DNA of 64,000 nt. Source: Amphiura filiformis. Taxonomy: Eukaryota; Echinodermata; Ophiuroidea; Amphilepidida; Amphiuridae. The notes under the pieces were generated by a model that made no database searches, was not told where the DNA came from, and saw nothing but the letters and a program-made list of their open reading frames with translations. The stretch spans positions 37,162,548-37,226,547 of the forward strand of contig NC_092641.1 of the NCBI RefSeq assembly GCF_039555335.1, in the 5' to 3' direction. The position numbers were made by a program, and so were the translations under genes. Shown piece by piece: positions 23,569 through 34,748 of the stretch (position 1 is the stretch's first letter; each line of letters begins with the position of its first letter).

Positions 23569-24060
23569 ACCATTGATTTACATAAATTTACACAGTGGAA
23601 TCCATCTTGATGGACAGTATTGTGAATATATACCGTAAACATTCGTTAATAAGCATATGTGCATATTAAAGAGTTGCTCGGACAAGAACGAATTAAGGGT
23701 AGTTTATTAAACAGATATTTGGAAAATAAACGAAAAAAAAGTTTGACAACCTATCCTAAAATTGGTTCTTTTCCGAGCAACTCGTTACATATGCTTATAA
23801 ACGAATTTTTACGGTATTATCACATTATTAGAAGAAGAAGAAAGAAGGGGAGCAGTGGCGTATCAGGGATCGGGGCGGGGGCAAGGACTGATCGCTATAA
23901 ATAAATTATCTTCTTTCTGGCCTGCTTCAACCAAATATTCACCTTGATTATGGGCCAAAATACCGGTAGTGTTAACAAACTGTCCCGGAAATTATTATGG
24001 CACTCTACCCCTTGCCCCTGCCTAATACGCAACTGAGGGGCATTGTGTGTTTGATACAAC

Positions 24061-24226
24061 CTTGTATAACTTTGACGAAATGATCCATCTCGTTATAATA
24101 CGATTCCAGGTATCGTTCTGGGAATGATGCTTGCAGCTTAGGTTGAGATGTGCCGCTGCTATTGAAAGCTACTACATGGTTATCGTGAACATTAGATCCA
24201 GACAACATGCCTTCTATACCAAAAAC
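24061..24226 (-). CDS. Exon 6 of Gfo/Idh/MocA-family oxidoreductase (C-terminal domain)
   Basis: The acceptor tttaatttgcag precedes VFGIEGMLSGSNVHDNH; the exon continues to FPERYLESYYNEMDHFVKVI and ends with one base at AAG|GTTGTA. In this family the VFG-x-x-G block follows the substrate-binding beta sheet, and the ERY...E...F helix is near the C terminus. Phase 0 joins exon 5 perfectly. A further exon encoding the last 30-40 residues is required; I could not identify it between 15.2 and 24 kb. Confidence 0.85.
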
Positions 24227-24838
24227 CTGCAAATTAAAGGAGAATAGATCGGTAAATACTGGGTGTATCCTTGGTGTGATATATATTAGAGTCACGCGGT
24301 AGCATGACCAGCAAGTTTTTAAAAAAACGACTGATAAAGAAGAATAAACAGATGCACCGCGAGACTATATTTACACGGAACAAAACGCTATTGTTCTATG
24401 ATATTTTTCGCTGGGTACAAAATATATCTAAAACCATGCTAAATCGTATTTACTGTCCAAAGTGTCATATTTTAATAACTCGTTATTTCAAAAGTTACAC
24501 CAATCTTACAGTCAATCCGATTGTTTGATAATAAACAAACATTCTTGCTTTATTTCACGCGGTATTTCATAGCCAAAAGTAGTGGCAAATCATAGCTAAT
24601 CATACTGATATCCACAATCTTTCGTCACTGCTACAGCCATACATGGCTGTCACTGTCACTAATTTTTCAGATTCACTTTCAAATATACCCAGGCATTTTC
24701 CTGGATACCCTACATACAAATTCTGGACCCCATTCGCCAAAAAATCAAGTTTTTCACAATTCTTTTATTCTTTCCGGACCACAGCATATATATTCATATT
24801 AATAAATACTCCACTTTCACACATCGTAATAACGGGAC
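24227..24838. other. Intron DNA of the oxidoreductase gene, nothing recognised
   Basis: AT-rich sequence without exons or clear repeats, apart from a short stretch (agttttaaaaataaacgactgataaag-like) that recurs near 26508. Confidence 0.4.
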
Positions 24839-24918
24839 GTCCCCGTGGCGAAGTGGTTAAGGCCATGGACTTCTAATCCATGTATGAATTTTTGCTCAAG
24901 TTCGAAACTTCCCACCAC
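24839..24918 (+). tRNA. tRNA-like pseudogene or SINE head (anticodon loop CTTCTAA)
   Basis: TGGCGAAGTGGTTAAGG is a good box A/D arm, and ATGGA-CTTCTAA-TCCAT is a perfect anticodon stem-loop with anticodon TCT. A long variable arm follows, as in serine-type tRNAs, then a weakened T arm around AGTTCGAAACT. The acceptor stem does not pair (gtccccg against cccacca), so it is not a functional tRNA. A T run follows, as for RNA polymerase III termination. It lies in an intron, opposite to the host gene. Confidence 0.5.
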
Positions 24919-25189
24919 TTTTTTTTAATGTTTTATTAATCAATTTATTGTCGTAAATCAAGAATAACACCATTTCGAACATCCATTGCTATTGTGATAT
25001 CATATTTTTTTTCATCAAACAAACATGTTTGATTTTTTATTCACATTTAGGCCTAGGCCTTGGGCCTACTTTCACCATCCAGATGCTATCATCATGCCTG
25101 ACTATCATGGCATCTTCGTCATTTAAAACACATTTATCAGTGGCTCTGTTCACAGACTGAAATTATATTTGATATAAATATTATAAATG

Positions 25190-26240
25190 AAAATCACAAA
25201 CCGCGAAAGATCGCCAACAACTGCCGCTGAATATTGATATCCAACTAGATTTCCCCACAGGGCTAAAGGGCAGGACTTAATAAGGGGAATTAAAATCACC
25301 AACCGCGAAAGACCGCCGCTTAATAGGGGTATCCAACTAGATTGCCCCGCAGGGCTACAAAGAACTACAAACCGCGAAATTTGGATATCCAACCAGATTG
25401 CCCGCAGGCCTATCGATTATATGGATATCCAACAAATTAAGACCACAAACCGCGAAAGATCGCCAACAACTGCCGCTCAATATTGATATCCAAGTAGATT
25501 GCCCGCAGGGCTATAAAGAACCACAAACCGCGAAATTTGGATATGGAACTATTGCCCCACAGGGCTTCAAAGAACCACAAACCACGAAATATGGGTATCC
25601 AACAAGCTTAAACTACAAATTAGCTCCCAATAGAGAGCAGGACTTGATGAGGGAAATTAAAATCACAAAACACGAAAGATTACAAAGAACCACAAACCGC
25701 GAAAGACAAGATTGCCCGCAGGCCTATCGATTATAAAGAATCACAAACCACGAAATACGGATATCCAACGAGCTTAGACTATAAACTAGCTCCCGATAGA
25801 GGGCAGGGCTTGATGAGGGAAATTAAAACCACAAGCCACGATATTCAACTATATTGCCCCGCTGGGCTACAAAGAGCCACAAACCCCGAAATTTGGATAT
25901 CCAATTAGATTGCCCGCAGGCCTATCGATTAATCGATTATAAAGAACCACAAACCACGAAAGATCAACAACAACTGCCGCTCAATATTGATACCAACTAG
26001 ATTGCCCCGCAGGGCTATAAAGAACCACAAACCGCGAAATTTGGATATGCAACTAGATTGCCCCACAGGGCTACAAAGAACCACAAACCATGAAATATGG
26101 ATATTCAACAAGCTTAAACTATAAATTAGCTCCCGATAGAGTGCAGTGCTTGATGAAAACCACAAACCACGAAAGATCGCCGACAACCGCCGCTTAATAG
26201 GATAGCCAAGTAGATTGCCCCGCAGGGCTACAAAGAACCA
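25190..26240. repeat. Degenerate tandem array, units of roughly 55-110 bp
   Basis: Repeated phrases such as accacaaaccgcgaaa, ggatatccaactagattgcc and ccgcagggctacaaagaa alternate in shuffled order for a kilobase. The units are related but rearranged. No coding frame survives. It lies in an intron of the oxidoreductase gene. Confidence 0.8.
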
Positions 26241-26599
26241 CCAACATTAAAACACGATTATCTGGGGCATTTAGACGCTTCCGTAGTATAGGCTTAAATA
26301 TATGCGCATTTACCAGTTCCGACATGAAGTAGGCCTAAATCGGATTTACTCTATGTGTGTCTCTCTGGCATTGTCAACATTGGGTGTGTGTTGTTCATAT
26401 TTACATTTTATTTACATATTTACGTAGCCTTGAATAATTAAAGTATATTAAAATGTGTATTGATCATTGTGTACGCCTCTGAACATTACAGTCACGCGTG
26501 ACGAGCAAGTTTTAAAAATAAACGACTGATAAAGTTTTGTTTAATTATTTATTGTCATGAATCAAGAATAGCAACTTCAAACATCCATTTTTCGTTTTA

Positions 26600-27870
26600 T
26601 TACACAGCCGTGACGTTAGTCACGGCTGTGTCTTTTTTCTTACAGGTTCTTCTTCTTCTTTCTTTCTTCTTTCTGTCAACCATTACATTTGCTCTAGCAC
26701 TCACATGCTTACATCGATTTTGACCTAACTTGGTCACAATGATCATTGACCGTGCCCCTACATGTCACATGAAACTCGTGGGGTCAAAGGTCACACAGGG
26801 GTCACGGGGGTCAAAAACGTGATTTCAACTCAAAATGCATCTTCTCCTACAAATTACGTAGGACAGTGACGCCACTTGCACACATGCATTGTAATTACCC
26901 AGTGTCTATGTGGTGTACACAGATTTGGGGTCAAAGGTCATTAAGGGGTCACTTCCGGTGTAAAACGAAAAAGCTTCAAAAATTTTATTAGCTAAGTAAA
27001 ACATAGCACAGTAACGGTATGTTCACATATGATCTGCAGTCACACAATGTATATGTGGTATTTTTTTTATTTGGGGTCAAAGTTCATTAAGGGGTCACTT
27101 CCGGTATAAAAAGAAATACCTTTAAAATGCATCTTCTTCCACAAATTATGTGGGACAGAGACGCCACTTGCACACATGCATTGTTATTACCCAGTGTATA
27201 TGGGGTGTACACAGATTTGGGGTCAAATGTCATTAAGGTGTCACTTCCGGTATAAAACGAAATACTTTCAAAAAATTTTATTAGCTAAGTAAAACATGTG
27301 ACAGTAACGGTATGTTCACACATGATCTGCAGTCACCCAATGTATATGTGGTATTTTTTTTATTTGGGGTCAAATCCCATTAAGGGGTCACTTCCGGTAC
27401 AAAACGAAATACCTTTAAAATGCATCTTCTTCCACAGATTCTGTAGGACAGTGACGCCACTTGTACACATGCATTGTTATTACCCAGTGTCTATGAGGAG
27501 TACACAGATTTGGGGTCAAAGGTCATTAAGGGGTCACTACCGGTATAAAACGAAAAACTTTCAACAAATTTTATTTGCTAAGAAAAACATAGGACAGTAA
27601 CGGTATGTTTACACATTAATTGTGGTTACCCAATTCATATGTGTTATTTTTTTATTTGGGGTCAAATGTCATTAAGGGGTCACTTCCGGTCTGAGACGAA
27701 AAACCTTCAAAATGCCCCTTCTGCCACAAGTAACATGGCAAAGTGATGCCACGTGCACACATGCGTTGACATTAGCCAACGTCTATGGGCATTTTCATAT
27801 ATTTTGGGGTCAAAGGTCATTAAGGGGTAACAACACGGCTGTGTTCGTGGTCTTAGACCACAGCTAATTC
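26600..27870. repeat. Tandem array of about 146-bp half-units carrying GGGTCAAAGGTCA
   Basis: Eight half-units spaced about 146 bp (near 26780, 26928, 27073, 27220, 27367, 27512, 27660, 27806) each hold ggggtcaaaggtcattaagg or a variant, followed mostly by cacttccggt. Alternate half-units form a unit of about 292 bp. Several half-units contain a perfect direct repeat of AGGTCA-type half-sites spaced by one base. The left border has a palindrome, cagccgtgacgttagtcacggctg-like, at about 26606; the right border has the hairpin gtggtcttagaccac followed by ctaat. The borders could be those of a Helitron-like element. It lies in an intron of the oxidoreductase gene. Confidence 0.8.
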
Positions 27871-27942
27871 GTTTTATGGTGCACTTCGTAACCTGACTTT
27901 CCAAGCTTGGAGCTGCTTGGCTACATTCATAAAAAGAAAAGA

Positions 27943-28407
27943 AATCTACCAAAAAACGTTGACAACGTAAAGAAATCAGCAAGTTTAAAAAAACCCATCT
28001 CGGCTCACTTTTTGAAACTTGGTCCCATTTGAACACCAACAGCAAATCAGTGTTTTTATTTTATTTCAACAGAATACAGCGTTTCCAACAAGATTACAAA
28101 CAAGCCTACTTGTTATTCGTTTAATTCAATCATTAATCATAATATAAAACAAAACACAAAAAGATATTGGCTTATCATGCAAGAACAAGATAATAACCGT
28201 TTAGGTCGTTCCAGAAAGCTTACAAATTAATATCGCATCTGCACATTAAAGATACATAACACTTCTGGAAATGTTTTAAATTGATGTAAATATGATAAAG
28301 TTTAAATCAGTACCTTTTACAAATGGGACCAAGTTTCAAAAAGTGAGCCGAGGTGGGTTTTTTAAACTTGCTGATTTCTTTACGTTGTCAACGTTTTTTG
28401 GTAGATT
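27943..28407. mobile_element. Foldback element with 88-bp inverted arms
   Basis: The left arm (27943-28030) and right arm (28321-28407) are near-perfect reverse complements, starting aatctaccaaaaaacgttga. They surround about 290 bp of AT-rich DNA without an open frame. No clear target duplication. It sits in an intron of the oxidoreductase gene. Confidence 0.85.
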
Positions 28408-28892
28408 ATGAGTTAGACTAGTGTAAAGACTCCATTGAGGAATTAAGCAGCTTATGGAATATGGATTAAAGCTGTAAAATTCTTGTGCTGTAGTTTGATC
28501 AGCTCGTAACGAGAAATGAGACAAAGTACAGTCCATGAATTAATAATTATTGATGCTTCTGGCGAGATGTCATAAGAAAATTCTTAAGATAAAATATTTT
28601 GATATTAATCCGAGACGTTATAAGACCCGCCGATTACGAGCTGATCAAAGTATAGGCTAATTTCGTGCTCTTTTACACAAAGGGTAAACCAAATTCTGCT
28701 CCTAACTGAACACTGGTGGAATTTTACAAACATTCATAGGCATATGGTTTTTTTGAAAACTGTCTAAAAAGGCCCTAAACAGACTGAATAAAACTAAATG
28801 CGTAAATTTGGACAACAAAACTGCCTGAAAATTCTCATACCTGAACATATGATGTAGTGATTTATCGGAAACACAAGAGCCTATATCCATAC

Positions 28893-29116
28893 CTCAAGTC
28901 GCTGATCATATCCATAATTACAGAATCGACTCATCTCTATGGTAGCAAGAGCACCGCTTGGGAATTTGAGATTGGCGATTGCCTGATCAAAATCTTTATT
29001 CTTCTCGATATCCTTGGCAAAGGCATGACCATCACCACTAACAGTAGTGGGAAATTCTCCTATGCAAGCGCACGCTAAGTCGACATCGTGAAGGGCCAAA
29101 TCTAGAAAGCACCCAC
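28893..29116 (-). CDS. Exon 5 of Gfo/Idh/MocA-family oxidoreductase (catalytic region)
   Basis: The acceptor gatattttgcag is followed by two bases completing Gly, then GCFLDLALHDVDLACACIGE, and the exon runs to EMSRFCNYGYDQRLE at the donor GAG|GTATGG. The D-x-x-x-H-D block is the substrate-binding and catalytic motif of the family: in inositol dehydrogenases the conserved Asp and His lie here. The following antiparallel sheet contains F-P-S-G-A-L-A-T-I-E, also typical. Length and phase match both neighbours. Confidence 0.9.
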
Positions 29117-30089
29117 CTGCAAAATATCAACATCATTTTCAATGTAAATTGTGTGTGTGTTAAGATATGTGATGTGATCAAGCAATATCAGTCGCAAGTG
29201 ATAACACAAGGGAAATATAAAAGGCGGCTTTTTTGTAAGTCCACTGCACGCGTTTAGCCCTCCAAACCTGTCTCCTCTGGAACAACCATAGAAAAGGCCT
29301 CCTTAAAATCACCATGGTTACTAATCAAATAAGACTCGTTGTGCGTGAGGCGACCGGTATTTCAGCTCGGTATATCAGACCCTTTATAATTTTTTTTTTT
29401 AGTTTGATACTTACAGTTTTTTGAGGCGATATACGAATACAATGTAGCCTGCACACAACTACATCATGTATTAAAATGGCTCATAGGCTTAGTAGCCGGG
29501 GGAGGGGTTTGCGGGGTTCAGCCCCTGCAATCATTTGGTGTGCGGGGCTGAAATACCTTTCAGCCCCCCCAATAATCCCAGGTGAAATAAAAAAATAGTG
29601 AACAAAATAGAAGGAAAATGGATGTTTTTGACCTATATTTTGCAAAATTCTCCCAGGGGGTCCCCCAGGCTGGCCCACCAAAATGTTTTCAATTTTCAAC
29701 CCCCCCCCCCCATGTTGAAAATCTTCCTAAGCCAATGTGGCTAAAGAACAAATTCAAGGAATATGCAAATGTTGCACGGTGTGTCTCTGCAATACCAGGG
29801 GAAGTTTTGAGTGATGCTAAGCTGACATCGTTGCTTACGCGCCCTTAAATGTTTTCATCTATTACAAATGACAAACATGTTGATAGCTAACGTTTTCCAA
29901 AAACGGTTATGCAAAATTTGGGGTTTTTTTGTTTAAAAAAAATCATAATTATGAGACATTCATCAGACAGATGTTTTTGATCGAGTATTTTTATCCCCTC
30001 CCCCCTAAACGAAACTTTCGTTTCGTTTCGTTTATAGGACGTCATCGATCTTTTGGTTTGTTCCCTAATATATCCAGCCCAAATCTTAC
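29117..30089. other. Intron DNA, C/G-tract repeat
   Basis: 29480-29720 has G-rich and C-rich runs around cagcccc motifs, likely an old repeat. No exon. Confidence 0.35.
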
Positions 30090-30217
30090 CTAAAGTTGAT
30101 AGTCCTGGAAAGCTAGGATCCATAGTATCTCTCAATGTAGTCTTGATGTATCGTATCTGCCCTATCTCTCCATCTCGTGATCGCTTGATAATAGGACCAA
30201 ATGTTGGGTCAAACCGT
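30090..30217 (-). CDS. Exon 4 of Gfo/Idh/MocA-family oxidoreductase
   Basis: The acceptor gttgtttttag is followed by the last base of Lys, then RFDPTFGPIIKRSRDGEIGQ and a stretch ending in TLRDTMDPSFPGLSTL, with one base left at the donor TAG|GTAAGA. R-F-D-P-x-F and the G-E-I-G-x block are family signatures at the junction of the Rossmann and C-terminal domains; the preceding Lys belongs to the conserved F-x-(K/R)-R-(F/Y) motif. Confidence 0.9.
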
Positions 30218-31324
30218 CTAAAAACAACATACAAAACAACAATTAAACAAAATAGATATGAAATTTGAAGAGTCATATGCAATCTGCGGTACGACATGGG
30301 AAACTTTCAATAAAATATTATTTTGAGTGAATCATTTTTTGTGTGAAAAATACTCGAGCTTTTAAAGACGTAACCATAAATGGTTATAACGTGAACAGGT
30401 TTGCATTATTTTACATGGCTGTGTTCAGTTGTGTTATGTATGTTTCAATATTAGCACTGATAAAAGTGCTAACAGTACAGTATTTAACGCCTACTGATTT
30501 TTGCGGAATCCCCGCAATATAATAGAGCCCTCGTTTATCGAATGGTGCATGGTATATTTAATTGTTTTGCAGCTGGTGTTATTGTTGTCAAAATTTAAGT
30601 CAATACCTTTAATACTAATACATGCTTATGCATTTTTATATATGTATTAATTACATTTATAAACAGCACAATGTGACACAATATCCAATAGGGGTAAAAA
30701 CTTGAAACCATTTTTTTTTGGAAATACAAAAAACTTTTTTATTTTGCAAGGGAGTATAGCTCCATATATGTGTAGAGACCAGCTCTTAGTTTGACTTTTT
30801 AATGCATGGCATCAAGTGATTCAAAAGACGAATATATGAATTTCATGCAGCACCATCCTATAGCGTGTAAAAGGCTAATAATACATGCTGTATCAAAATG
30901 ATTGGTACCCATCAATGTTGATGTTTATTAAAATGGCCGTCAATTCCAAATGCAGCATTGGATACTCTCGAAATGCCTATGACTTGTTACACAATTCGCT
31001 GTCGTAGTGCACGTTAGTAAGTACCATTGGTTACTGCTCCAAGCCTGGGCTCATACACCTGTTCCGAATTTTGATATGCCATAAGCTTTGTGTTGTGATC
31101 ATTTCGATCACTGGTTCGTAACAAAGAAAGCGTGATCCAGTTGACCTGGCAACGGTCATATTGTAACGTGCACTACGACAGCGAATTAATCTACAAAATA
31201 TTTGGATGTTACGTTGAATTTTGATGTGTCAGACGTGCAGATCCATCAATGAAAACGGACGAGTGCTAATCATTTTGATACCTACAGCTTGTCATACTTT
31301 TAACATTGATAACGAATAAATTAC
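30218..31324. other. Intron with a small foldback element
   Basis: 24-bp perfect inverted repeats at 30993-31016 and 31164-31187 (arms ending gtgcacgtta / taacgtgcac) bound a 195-bp foldback or MITE. The rest is AT-rich, non-coding. Confidence 0.7.
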
Positions 31325-31433
31325 TTATGAAAAGCACATAGTAAAGGAAGCTTGCATTCCTCTGCCACCTTGTAACATTCATCAGCTGCTTCGGAATTAT
31401 GTGCCACGGGTTTCTCACAAAATACGGCCTTTC
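31325..31433 (-). CDS. Exon 3 of Gfo/Idh/MocA-family oxidoreductase
   Basis: The acceptor cacatttgcag is followed by two bases completing Gly, then KAVFCEKPVAHNSEAADECY, and on to LPLLCAFH, leaving two bases at CATAA|GTAATT. F-C-E-K-P is the hallmark of the family: its Lys and Pro contact the nicotinamide ring and substrate. All phases agree. Confidence 0.93.
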
Positions 31434-32688
31434 CTGCAAATGTGAAGAAGTATATTGCATTTTTAAAATCAGGAAGATTTAGAAATGAATGACAGATAAA
31501 GCGTAGCGCGTAAATGGCTGGGGTCAGAGCCCACATTTATTAGGGCTCGGTGGGGGCAGATAAAGCGTATAGTGCGTAATGGCTGGGGTCAGAGGCCACA
31601 TTTATTGGGGCTCGGTGGGGCCAGATAATATGTATCAGGTAGTGCGTAATGGCTGGGTGTCCCAGCTGCTTCGGAATTATTTATAAGGGCTCGGTGGGGC
31701 CAGATAAAGCGTAGTGCATAATGGCTGGGTGTCCAGGATCCCACATTTATTGGAGCTCGGTGGGAGGGGGGCAGATAATGCGTAGGCCCCTATTGTGTAA
31801 TGGCTGGGGTCAGAGCCCACATTTATTAGGGCTCGGTGGGGGCAGATAAGCGTTCAGTTCAGTTCAGTTTTATTTTCATCTCAACACACATACATATAAA
31901 TAACATGATATAAAAAAAAAACATTTTGTAATAAATTAGTAACAATGCAATGCCAAATAATTTATAATTGAGATACCAATATTAATATTACAAAATAATA
32001 TTTTAACAATGTGGTATGAGAGATGTGGATGCCACAGAAACGCAAAGCGTGTAAAGTTGTGGCACCCATTTGAAAGTTACAGACAAGTCTATAGCTTAAA
32101 TACAATATTCGATATTTATAAGGTTACAAATTCTATGAATGCCATAGACAGACAACATAAAGTCCGAAAAATCAATGAAGCACAAAATGCGAACTAAAGC
32201 AGCGCATGTAAATCCATCATGCAGCGTAATGGCTGGGGGTCCATGGGCCCACTTTAGGGCTGGGTGGGGGTCAGATAATGATGATCAACATACAGAAAAC
32301 ACAGAGGCCTTGCATGTGACGTATCATCCCGTAAATATGGCGGACTACTCAAATGCATTCACCAAAAGCATGATTGCAATCTACCGTGACAGTTCGTCCC
32401 ACACACATAACCCTGCACTACGATCAAATAGGTTGATGACAACCTTTGATTGAATGGACTGCACTCCGCCATAACTACGGTGAAGGACACCGGTACAAAT
32501 CCTTTGTTTGGAGCCAATCGATAATTTGATGCAAGGCCTCTATTGGGATACAATGGATATGAGAGAGGGAATAAATTACAGATTTGATGAAAAGCTATGA
32601 AAGCACAAATTAAATCACAGACTAGAACCAAGCCACTGCATATTTCTATATAAACGTGCATAAAACAAAAAGAATGGCATGCACATAC
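31434..32688. other. Intron with a tandem repeat split by a possible LINE 3' end
   Basis: 31493-31855 holds five or six copies of a roughly 60-75-bp unit (taatggctggggtcagagcc ... ggctcggtggggccagataa). One further unit appears at 32219-32280. Between them, 31857-32210 looks like the reverse-oriented 3' end of a LINE, finishing in tandem gttca with tttattttcatct, but no RT motif is visible. The single unit beyond suggests that insertion split the array. Confidence 0.5.
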
Positions 32689-32759
32689 CTGCTCTCAAAG
32701 CTTGTGTGACGACTTTCTGGTGAGTCGACGTAGGGGTACACACTACCACTCCTTGAACA
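32689..32759 (-). CDS. Exon 2 of Gfo/Idh/MocA-family oxidoreductase
   Basis: The acceptor ttattttctag is followed by one base completing Ser, then VQGVVVCTPTSTHQKVVTQA, ending at the donor GCAG|GTATGT with one base over. V-x-x-x-T-P-T-x-x-H is the conserved Rossmann-fold strand and loop that binds the nicotinamide ribose. The 71-base length fits the phases of exons 1 and 3. Confidence 0.93.
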
Positions 32760-33824
32760 CTAGAAAATAAATAAAAACAATACCACCTAGATTTACAACT
32801 AAACTTTCAATACCATGAAGTCAGGATCTCTAATCACGAGATCCGGAGGAATTTAAGTCAAGATCTCGTGATGGCCCAATATCCTAATTTAAAGTCTGGA
32901 AGTCGTGACTCGTGATCCTGACTTGCTAAAGAAGAAATCAAGAATTCGTGATCATGAGATTCCTTAAAATGACCGCATTCACCAGAAAACTTTCCTGAAT
33001 GCTGTTACTGAATAATATTCTACAACTTTTTGGAACAGAATGATATAAAATATGACCTAATTCACCTAAATCGTATATTAATTAAGGCTTTATTAAGGAA
33101 CACTACTATTAAAACACAAAAGTGCATGCATGGTAATTTCAATGTCAAAATTTTCTATAGAATTTTAAACCAGAGAAGATGTAATAAAGCATCTTCTCTG
33201 ATTGAACGGACTATGACCCAGGCAAATATCTGAGCTTCACTATCATGACTATGCCATTGACAAATAATATGTCAATTGTTAATAATAATAATAATAATAA
33301 TAATGGACATTTATAAAGCACACAAAACAAAGGGTCTCTAGGCGCTGCACAAAAGGAAAAATACCGTAAACTACAAACATCTTAAAAACTACAGAAGCAT
33401 TAAAACCCATCAAAAATAATATCAATTATTAAATCTTAATCTACAACAGTATAAAACCAGCAATCATAATAATACACAAACATCAATAATGCTGAGCCAA
33501 TTTACACTTAAAGCTAAAAACGACTAAAATGATCCATAGCCCCGGAATTTATGAATGAATACCTTATTTTTTCAAAGGTTTCCATGGTTACTATAGATTC
33601 GAGAGACGAAACTTGAACAAATTTCCTTTGTATAGGCCTACAATGTATACTATGTATACATAGGCCTATGACCCGTGAATTCAGTTTAGATAAGAATTAA
33701 GTTCATTAAAAGTACACTCATACACATGCACTCTAAATCGCCCCTGCTCTGTATTTTTCAATATCATATGTCATGTGAAAAATATTGGTAGCCTAGGCCT
33801 ACATTAACAAAACTGATTTCATAC
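32760..33824. other. Intron with an (AAT)n-associated dispersed repeat
   Basis: 33281-33303 is (taa)n, followed by ggacatttataaagcacac and gggtctctaggcgctgcaca, a phrase I know as a widespread microsatellite-linked repeat of marine animal genomes. No exon. Confidence 0.45.
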
Positions 33825-34066
33825 CTTTTATCTTCCAAGACTTGTGAAACTCCTTTGAAGTTCACGATGGATACATGCTCAAGACCCACGTCGTTCAAAG
33901 CCTTCTTTGCGATGTCTACGGCTTCTTCAACTAGATATTTAAGATGAATCCTCAGGTGTCTCGCTATAGACTTCAAATGTACAGAGCCTATCCGTCCAAC
34001 ACCGAAAAGTGCTAGTGTCACCTTCTCCGAAACACCGGAATTTACCGTTGCCATTTCGTCGGAAAT
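33825..34066 (-). CDS. Exon 1 of Gfo/Idh/MocA-family oxidoreductase (myo-inositol 2-dehydrogenase-like)
   Basis: The ATG at 34054 starts MATVNSGVSEKVTLALFGVG; the G-x-G-x-x-G motif (GVGRIG) binds NAD(P)H. The exon ends at AAAAG|GTATGA with two bases over. A splice acceptor (taacttttcag) 12 bases before the ATG implies an upstream non-coding exon. Six exons give about 253 residues, against 330-350 for the family, so the C terminus is missing. The family oxidises sugar or inositol C-H(OH) with NAD(P). Bacterial IolG is the best-known relative of this sequence style, but the substrate cannot be fixed from sequence. Probably cytosolic: no signal peptide. A Ty3/Gypsy element lies 0.7 kb upstream. 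Confidence 0.9.
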
Positions 34067-34748
34067 CTGAAAAGTTATTTATTATATGTCAGTTTGCATA
34101 TTAAATAGGTAATAATTTCTTGGGCTTGTATCATTTATTTCCGAAACTCGCATATAGGCCTATAGGCCCTACATGTTTAAACTGTGTCTCGCAGTCTTGA
34201 GGTGGAACTACCTCCATGATCTAACTCCCTGCCAGGGTGAAGGCCGTCTCCTTTCTTCATTTAGGTCAAAATTAAGGTTAAGGTTACTACTTTTTCGCAA
34301 TTGGCAAATGTTATGAAAAGATCTAATATATGCTAATTGGTGCCCAGATTTTGTGGGCAAAATTATTTACTGGATGTGCATTTTGGAGCAAGTCATAAAC
34401 TGAATTTACTGGGTGGGCAAAATAATGCCCAGTCGCTGAGACTATAGGGCACAGTGTCATCGGCGCATCGCCGTACATATGTGCAAGTTACGTAATTGTA
34501 GGGTGTAACATGGAGGAGGAGAAGCATTTTGAAGATTGTTGCCAGAAGATGAAAGAACTAGAAGAATCGGATAGAAAAGCACCGAGGACATAGCATGGGG
34601 GGTTGTAAACCCCCCAGCTAGGAAATCACTTGTTTAACTGGTATTGATCAAAGTAATTCTTTATACTCCATGCATTTAGCCAGCATATCTTATGGAGCGT
34701 GTCTGGAGGATGATTTGAACTAATGACCTTTCATGCAAGCACTCTATA
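34067..34748. other. Upstream region of the oxidoreductase gene
   Basis: No coding sequence. At 34598-34617 the hairpin ggggggttgtaaacccccc is followed by agctag, similar to a structure near 57042-57070; it could be the 3' end of a Helitron-like insertion. Confidence 0.4.

Noticed and set aside
24839-24918. Functional tRNA-Arg gene
   Set aside because: The acceptor stem does not pair and the T arm is weak.
28857-29078. Plus-strand ORF
   Set aside because: Shadow of exon 5 of the minus-strand oxidoreductase.
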